NCBI RefSeq assembly: GCF_039594555.1 | Contig: NZ_JBCNNF010000310.1 | Span: 1-8,154 of the forward strand | Length of the DNA: 8,154 bases | Source: Inquilinus sp039594555 | GTDB lineage: Bacteria; Pseudomonadota; Alphaproteobacteria; DSM-16000; Inquilinaceae | Direction of reading: 5' to 3' | Shown here: piece by piece, positions 4,953 through 8,154 of the stretch | How positions within the stretch are numbered: position 1 is the stretch's first letter | How the letters are laid out: each line of letters begins with the position of its first letter | Notes under the pieces: generated by a model | The model's input: the letters and a program-made list of their open reading frames with translations, nothing else | Database searches by the model: none | Told to the model about the DNA's origin: nothing | Position numbers and translations under genes: made by a program

Positions 4953-6074
4953 ATGTATGTCGCCGTCAAGGGAGGCGAGCGCGCGATCGAGAACGCCCAG
5001 GCGCTGGTGGCGGAAACCCGCCGCGGCGATCCGGCGGTGCCCGAGATCGCCCCGGACCAGATCCGCGAGCAGCTGGGCCTGGCCGTCGACCGGGTGATGG
5101 CCGAGGGGTCGCTGTACGATCGCGACCTCGCCGCGCTGGCGATCAAGCAGGCGCAGGGCGATCTGGTCGAGGCCATCTTCCTGCTGCGCGCCTACCGCAC
5201 CACGCTGCCGCGCTTCGCCATGTCGGAGCCGATCGACACCGCGAAGATGACCGTGCGGCGCCGCGTCTCCGCCACCTACAAGGACATTCCGGGCGGCCAG
5301 ATCCTGGGTCCGACCTACGACTACACCCACAGGCTGATCGACTTCGCCCTGGCCGCCGCGGGCGAGCCGCCAGTGGCGCCGGAGGGCGAGGCGGGGCTGG
5401 ACGGGCCGGTGCCGCGCGTGGTCGACATCCTCAACCGCGAGGGGCTGATCGAGCGCGAGGCCCAGGCGCCGGAGGGGCATGAGCCGGTCGACCTGACCCG
5501 CGACCCGCTGACCCTGCCGGCCGACCGCGACCAGCGGCTGCAGAACCTGGCGCGGGGCGACGAGGGCTTCCTGCTGGCGCTCGGCTATTCGGTGCAGCGC
5601 GGCTATGGCGGCAACCACCCCTTCGCCGGCGAGATCCGGCTGGGCGAGGTGGCGGTCGAGATCGTGCCGGAGGAGCTGGGCTTTCCGATCGAGATCGGCG
5701 AGGTCACCGTCACCGAATGCCAGATGGTGAACCAGTTCGCCGGGTCGAAGTCGGCGCCGCCGCAATTCACCCGCGGCTACGGCCTGGCCTTTGGCCATTG
5801 CGAGCGCAAGGCGATGGCGATGTCGTTGGTCGACCGGGCGCTCAGGGCTCGCGACCTGGGCGAGGCCGCGCGCTACCCGGCCCAGGACGAGGAGTTCGTG
5901 CTGGCGCACAGCGACAATGTCGAGGCCTCGGGCTTCGTGCAGCATCTCAAGCTGCCGCATTACGTCGACTTCCAGGCCGAGCTGGAGCTGATCCGCCGGC
6001 TGCGGGCGGAGCATGAGCGCCACGCCCGCGAGACGGCGGACGACGCGGCGACCCGGAAGGAGGCGGCGGAATGA
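4953..6074 (+). CDS. phnI: PhnI, phosphonate-handling nucleosidase subunit of C-P lyase
   Basis: The product has 373 residues (E. coli PhnI 354). It begins MYVAVKGGERAIENAQAL and carries the family blocks DIPGGQILGPTYDYTHR (from D111), RGDEGFLLALGYSVQRGYGGNHPFAGEIR (NHPF at 221-224), VPEELGF (238-244), TRGYGLAFG and KLPHYVDFQAELEL (from K333). Family knowledge: PhnI is a nucleosidase which, with PhnG, PhnH and PhnL, displaces the base of a purine nucleotide so that the phosphonate becomes linked to C1' of ribose. The start has a strong Shine-Dalgarno (GGGAGGGC, 4938-4945) that overlaps the end of phnH. The C-terminus is a short charged tail (HERHARETADDAATRKEAAE) longer than in E. coli. Unlike the other junctions, phnI is separated from the next gene by 126 nt containing a repeat element. 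Confidence 0.97.
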   Translation: MYVAVKGGERAIENAQALVAETRRGDPAVPEIAPDQIREQLGLAVDRVMAEGSLYDRDLAALAIKQAQGDLVEAIFLLRAYRTTLPRFAMSEPIDTAKMTVRRRVSATYKDIPGGQILGPTYDYTHRLIDFALAAAGEPPVAPEGEAGLDGPVPRVVDILNREGLIEREAQAPEGHEPVDLTRDPLTLPADRDQRLQNLARGDEGFLLALGYSVQRGYGGNHPFAGEIRLGEVAVEIVPEELGFPIEIGEVTVTECQMVNQFAGSKSAPPQFTRGYGLAFGHCERKAMAMSLVDRALRARDLGEAARYPAQDEEFVLAHSDNVEASGFVQHLKLPHYVDFQAELELIRRLRAEHERHARETADDAATRKEAAE

Positions 6075-6097
6075 GGATCCGTGTTCTTTCCCCTGAT

Positions 6098-6170
6098 CGT
6101 CATTCCCGCGAAAGCGGGAATCTCCCGCCGGTGGGTGCGTTTCGAGATCCCCGCTCTCGCGGGGATGACG
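6098..6170. repeat. REP/MITE-like inverted repeat inside the phn operon
   Basis: Two 26-nt arms, 6098-6123 and 6145-6170, are reverse complements with 3 mismatches (23/26) and are separated by 21 nt. Each arm also folds on itself: TTCCCGC-GAAA-GCGGGAA (6103-6120) is a 7-bp stem with a GAAA tetraloop, and ATCCCCGC-TCTC-GCGGGGAT (6147-6166) is an 8-bp stem. The outer ends read CGTCATTCCCGCG and CGCGGGGATGACG. Elements of this appearance (CCCGCGAAAGCGGG cores flanked by GTCAT/ATGAC) are dispersed in many proteobacterial genomes. Their antisense translation gives the familiar spurious peptide pattern VIPARAGI...PAFAGMT, seen here too. It has no coding capacity of its own. In RNA it would form either two hairpins or one long hairpin between phnI and phnJ. 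Confidence 0.85.
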
Positions 6171-6200
6171 AAGAAGGGAAGTGGGTGAGAGGGCAGAGCG

Positions 6201-7160
6201 ATGTCTGACGTGAACACTGCTGTAGCTCGCGACCCCGGCTACAACTTCGCCTATCTCGACGAGCAGACCAAGCGGATGATCCGCCGGGCGCTGCTGAAGG
6301 CGGTGGCGATCCCCGGCTACCAGGTGCCGTTCGGCGGCCGCGAGATGCCGGTGCCCTATGGCTGGGGCACCGGCGGCATCCAGGTCACCGCCAGCGTGAT
6401 CGGCCCGGACGACGTGCTGAAGGTGATCGACCAGGGCGCCGACGACACCACCAACGCCGTCAACATCCGCCGCTTCTTCGCCCGCGTCGCCGGGGTGGCC
6501 ACGACCGAGGACACCGGCGAGGCCACGGTAATCCAGACCCGCCACCGCATCCCGGAGCAGCCGCTGGCCGAGGGCCAGATCCTGGTCTACCAGGTGCCGC
6601 AGCCCGAGCCCCTGCGGCGGCTGGAGCCGCGCGAGACCGAGGCCCGGATGATGCACGGCTTCGCCGATTACGGGCTGATGCATGTCCGCCTGTACGAGGA
6701 CATCGCCCGCTACGGCCACATCGCCACCACCTACGACTATCCGGTGATGGTGCATGGCCGCTACCTGATGGCGCCGTCGCCGATCCCGAAATTCGACAAT
6801 CCGAAGATGCACATGAACCCGGCGCTGCAGCTGTTCGGGGCGGGGCGCGAGAAGCGGATCTACGCCATCCCGCCTTATACCCAGGTGGTCAGCCTGGATT
6901 TCGAGGACCATCCCTTCGAGATCCAGCATTGGGAGCAGCCCTGCTCCCTGTGCGGCGCCGAGGACAGCTATCTCGACGAGGTCGTGCTCGACGACGCCGG
7001 CGGGCACATGTTCGTCTGCTCCGACAGCCATCACTGCCGCACCCGGCGCGATGCCGGCCATCACGGCAGCCTGAGCGGCGAGGCGGTGGCCGCCTATGAC
7101 CGCGCCGTCCACCAAGCCCATGGCGAGCAGGCGCATGCGCCGAAGGGAGCCGAGGCATGA
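6201..7160 (+). CDS. phnJ: PhnJ, radical-SAM carbon-phosphorus lyase
   Basis: The 319-residue product is the catalytic subunit that cleaves the C-P bond of ribose-phosphonate phosphate, releasing the alkane and a cyclic phosphate. From GYNFAYLDEQTKRMIRRA onward it follows E. coli PhnJ very closely with an offset of +7. The four iron-sulfur cysteines are C248, C251, C273 and C279 (C-X2-C-X21-C-X5-C), the same spacing as E. coli C241, C244, C266 and C272. The glycyl-radical glycine corresponds to G39 (AIPGYQVPFGG). The ATG at 6201 has GAGAGGG (6187-6193) at normal spacing. After the last cysteine the protein extends to residue 319, about 31 residues past the E. coli end. The extension is rich in His and Ala, with His at 287, 288, 304, 307 and 312. 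The stop overlaps the phnK start (ATGA). The upstream gap holds a repeat, so this is the only loosely spaced gene in the operon. Confidence 0.97.
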   Translation: MSDVNTAVARDPGYNFAYLDEQTKRMIRRALLKAVAIPGYQVPFGGREMPVPYGWGTGGIQVTASVIGPDDVLKVIDQGADDTTNAVNIRRFFARVAGVATTEDTGEATVIQTRHRIPEQPLAEGQILVYQVPQPEPLRRLEPRETEARMMHGFADYGLMHVRLYEDIARYGHIATTYDYPVMVHGRYLMAPSPIPKFDNPKMHMNPALQLFGAGREKRIYAIPPYTQVVSLDFEDHPFEIQHWEQPCSLCGAEDSYLDEVVLDDAGGHMFVCSDSHHCRTRRDAGHHGSLSGEAVAAYDRAVHQAHGEQAHAPKGAEA

Positions 7161-7933
7161 GCGGCGACATCCTGCTGCGGGTCGAGGGCCTCACCAAGCT
7201 GTATGGCGACACCGTCGCCTGCCGCGACGTCGCCTTCGAGATGTCGCCCGGTGAGGTGCTGGGCATCGTCGGCGAGAGCGGGTCGGGCAAGACCACGCTG
7301 CTCAACTGCATCTCCGGCCGGCTGGCACCCAGCGCCGGCACGGTGGCCTTCGACACCCGCGTTCGCGGCCTGATCGACATCTACGCGCTGTCGGAGCCGG
7401 AGCGGCGGATGCTGGCCCGCACCGACTGGGGCTTCGTGCACCAGAACCCGCGCGACGGGCTGCGCATGGATGTCAGCGCCGGTGCCAATGTCGGCGAGCG
7501 GCTGATGGCGGTCGGCGCCCGGCACTACGGCCGCATCCGCGGCCAGGCGCAGGACTGGATGGCGAAGGTCGAGCTCGATCTCGGCCGCATCGACGACCGG
7601 CCGGCGACCTATTCCGGCGGCATGCAGCAGCGGCTGCAGATCGCCCGCAACCTGGTCACCAACCCGCGCCTGGTGTTCATGGACGAGCCGACCGGCGGCC
7701 TCGACGTCTCGGTGCAGGCCCGGCTGCTCGACCTGTTGCGCAGCCTGGTGCGCCGGCTCGGCATCGCCGTGGTGCTGGTCACCCATGACCTCGCCGTCGC
7801 CCGCCTTCTCGCCGACCGCCTGATGGTGATGCGGCACGGCCGGGTGGTCGAGACCGGCCTGACCGACCAAGTGCTGGACGACCCGCAGCACCCCTATACC
7901 CAGCTCCTCGTCTCCTCTGTCCTGCAGGTCTGA
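7157..7933 (+). CDS. phnK: PhnK, ABC-type ATPase of the C-P lyase complex
   Basis: A 258-residue ABC ATPase with Walker A GESGSGKTT (39-47), Q-loop Q96 (VHQNPRDGLRM), signature YSGGMQQRLQIARN (152-165; SGGMQ core), Walker B LVFMDEPT (172-179, catalytic E177), D-loop GGLDVS and switch histidine H210 (VTHDLAVARLL). The combination of HQNPRDGLRM and the tight position between phnJ and phnL identifies PhnK rather than a peptide-importer ATPase, which it resembles. Family knowledge: PhnK does not pair with membrane permeases; it docks on the PhnGHIJ core near PhnJ and, with PhnL, may open the complex using ATP. The start overlaps the phnJ stop (ATGA); the gap to phnL is three nucleotides. All ATPase motifs are intact. 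Confidence 0.96.
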   Translation: MSGDILLRVEGLTKLYGDTVACRDVAFEMSPGEVLGIVGESGSGKTTLLNCISGRLAPSAGTVAFDTRVRGLIDIYALSEPERRMLARTDWGFVHQNPRDGLRMDVSAGANVGERLMAVGARHYGRIRGQAQDWMAKVELDLGRIDDRPATYSGGMQQRLQIARNLVTNPRLVFMDEPTGGLDVSVQARLLDLLRSLVRRLGIAVVLVTHDLAVARLLADRLMVMRHGRVVETGLTDQVLDDPQHPYTQLLVSSVLQV

Positions 7934-7936
7934 GCC

Positions 7937-8154
7937 ATGCCGAACGCGACTCCGATGATCGAGGTCTCCGGCCTGTCCAAGACCTTCGTGCTGCACAACC
8001 AAAACGGTGTCCGGCTGCCGGTGTTCGCCGGCGTCGACTTCACCGTGGCCGCGGGCGAATGCGTGGTGCTGGGCGGCGCGTCCGGCGCGGGCAAGAGCAC
8101 CTTCATGCGCACCCTCTACGGCAACTACCTGGCCTCGGCCGGGCAGGTGCTGGT
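7937..8154 (+). CDS. phnL: PhnL, ABC-type ATPase of the C-P lyase complex (3' end outside window)
   Basis: An open frame starts at the ATG at 7937, three nucleotides after phnK, and runs to the window edge (72 full codons plus two bases). The N-terminus MIEVSGLSKTFVLHNQNGVRLPV and the Walker A motif GASGAGKS (47-54), followed by TFMRTLYGNYLASAGQV, match E. coli PhnL closely, including the diagnostic HxQNGVRLPV block. Family knowledge: PhnL works with PhnG, PhnH and PhnI in making the ribose-phosphonate nucleotide and can pair with PhnK on the core complex. The signature motif, Walker B and the rest of the gene lie beyond the window. A second in-frame ATG (residue 7) is possible, but the first leaves the tighter spacing usual in this operon. 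Confidence 0.93.
   Translation, partial: MPNATPMIEVSGLSKTFVLHNQNGVRLPVFAGVDFTVAAGECVVLGGASGAGKSTFMRTLYGNYLASAGQVL

Noticed and set aside
5960..6217. Minus-strand open frame with peptide VIPARAGIS...PAFAGMT
   Set aside because: This peptide pattern is the known spurious translation of dispersed inverted repeats; it lies on the repeat between phnI and phnJ and on the phnI end.
4776..7136. Very long minus-strand open frame (786 codons) across phnH-phnI-phnJ
   Set aside because: It is antisense to three genes with firm family matches; its translation is low-complexity His/Arg/Gln/Ala/Gly-rich and passes through the non-coding repeat. High GC makes stop codons rare.

Overview
The window is very GC-rich, densely coding DNA. 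Protein similarity and codon use suggest an alphaproteobacterium, most plausibly a Rhodospirillales relative (Azospirillum/Inquilinus-like). That placement is an inference from recalled families, not from a search. The main content is a carbon-phosphorus (C-P) lyase operon for using phosphonates as a phosphorus source. It is preceded by a probable oxalate/formate exchanger and the tail of a Kef-type antiporter. I see no rRNA, tRNA, CRISPR array, transposase, integrase or phage gene.

Layout. (1) 1-729: 3' end of a YbaL/Kef-type cation/proton antiporter carrying its TrkA-N/RCK nucleotide-binding domain; a hairpin overlaps its stop codon. (2) 730-1150: a 421-bp gene-free stretch with a possible promoter, a GTATAC operator-like core and several inverted repeats, leading into (3) 1151-2485: a 12-helix MFS transporter of the OxlT family that keeps both charged residues important for oxalate transport. 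(4) 2486-2696: a run of strong stem-loops, at least one a good intrinsic terminator. (5) 2697-3035: a small three-helix membrane protein of unknown function, convergent with (6) phnF (3044-3778, minus), a GntR/HutC-type repressor. (7) 3779-3890: the divergent phnF-phnG control region with repeated motifs and a candidate phnF promoter. (8) 3891 to the window end: phnG, phnH, phnI, phnJ, phnK and the start of phnL, all on the plus strand.

How the genes work together. PhnG, PhnH, PhnI and PhnJ are the C-P lyase core complex. PhnI, helped by PhnG, PhnH and PhnL, attaches the phosphonate to ribose in place of the nucleobase of a purine nucleotide. After pyrophosphate removal by PhnM (not in the window), the radical-SAM enzyme PhnJ breaks the C-P bond. 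PhnK and PhnL are ABC-type ATPases that dock on the core. PhnF probably represses the operon. Coupling is tight (ATGA overlaps at phnG/phnH and phnJ/phnK; gaps of 3-4 nt at phnH/phnI and phnK/phnL), with one exception: a 126-nt gap between phnI and phnJ that holds a 73-bp REP/MITE-like inverted repeat.

Most of the window is a known system. The more unusual points are the repeat inside the operon, the repeat layout of the phnF-phnG control region, the structured oxlT leader, the cluster of hairpins after oxlT, a His-rich C-terminal extension on PhnJ, and the unidentified small membrane protein.
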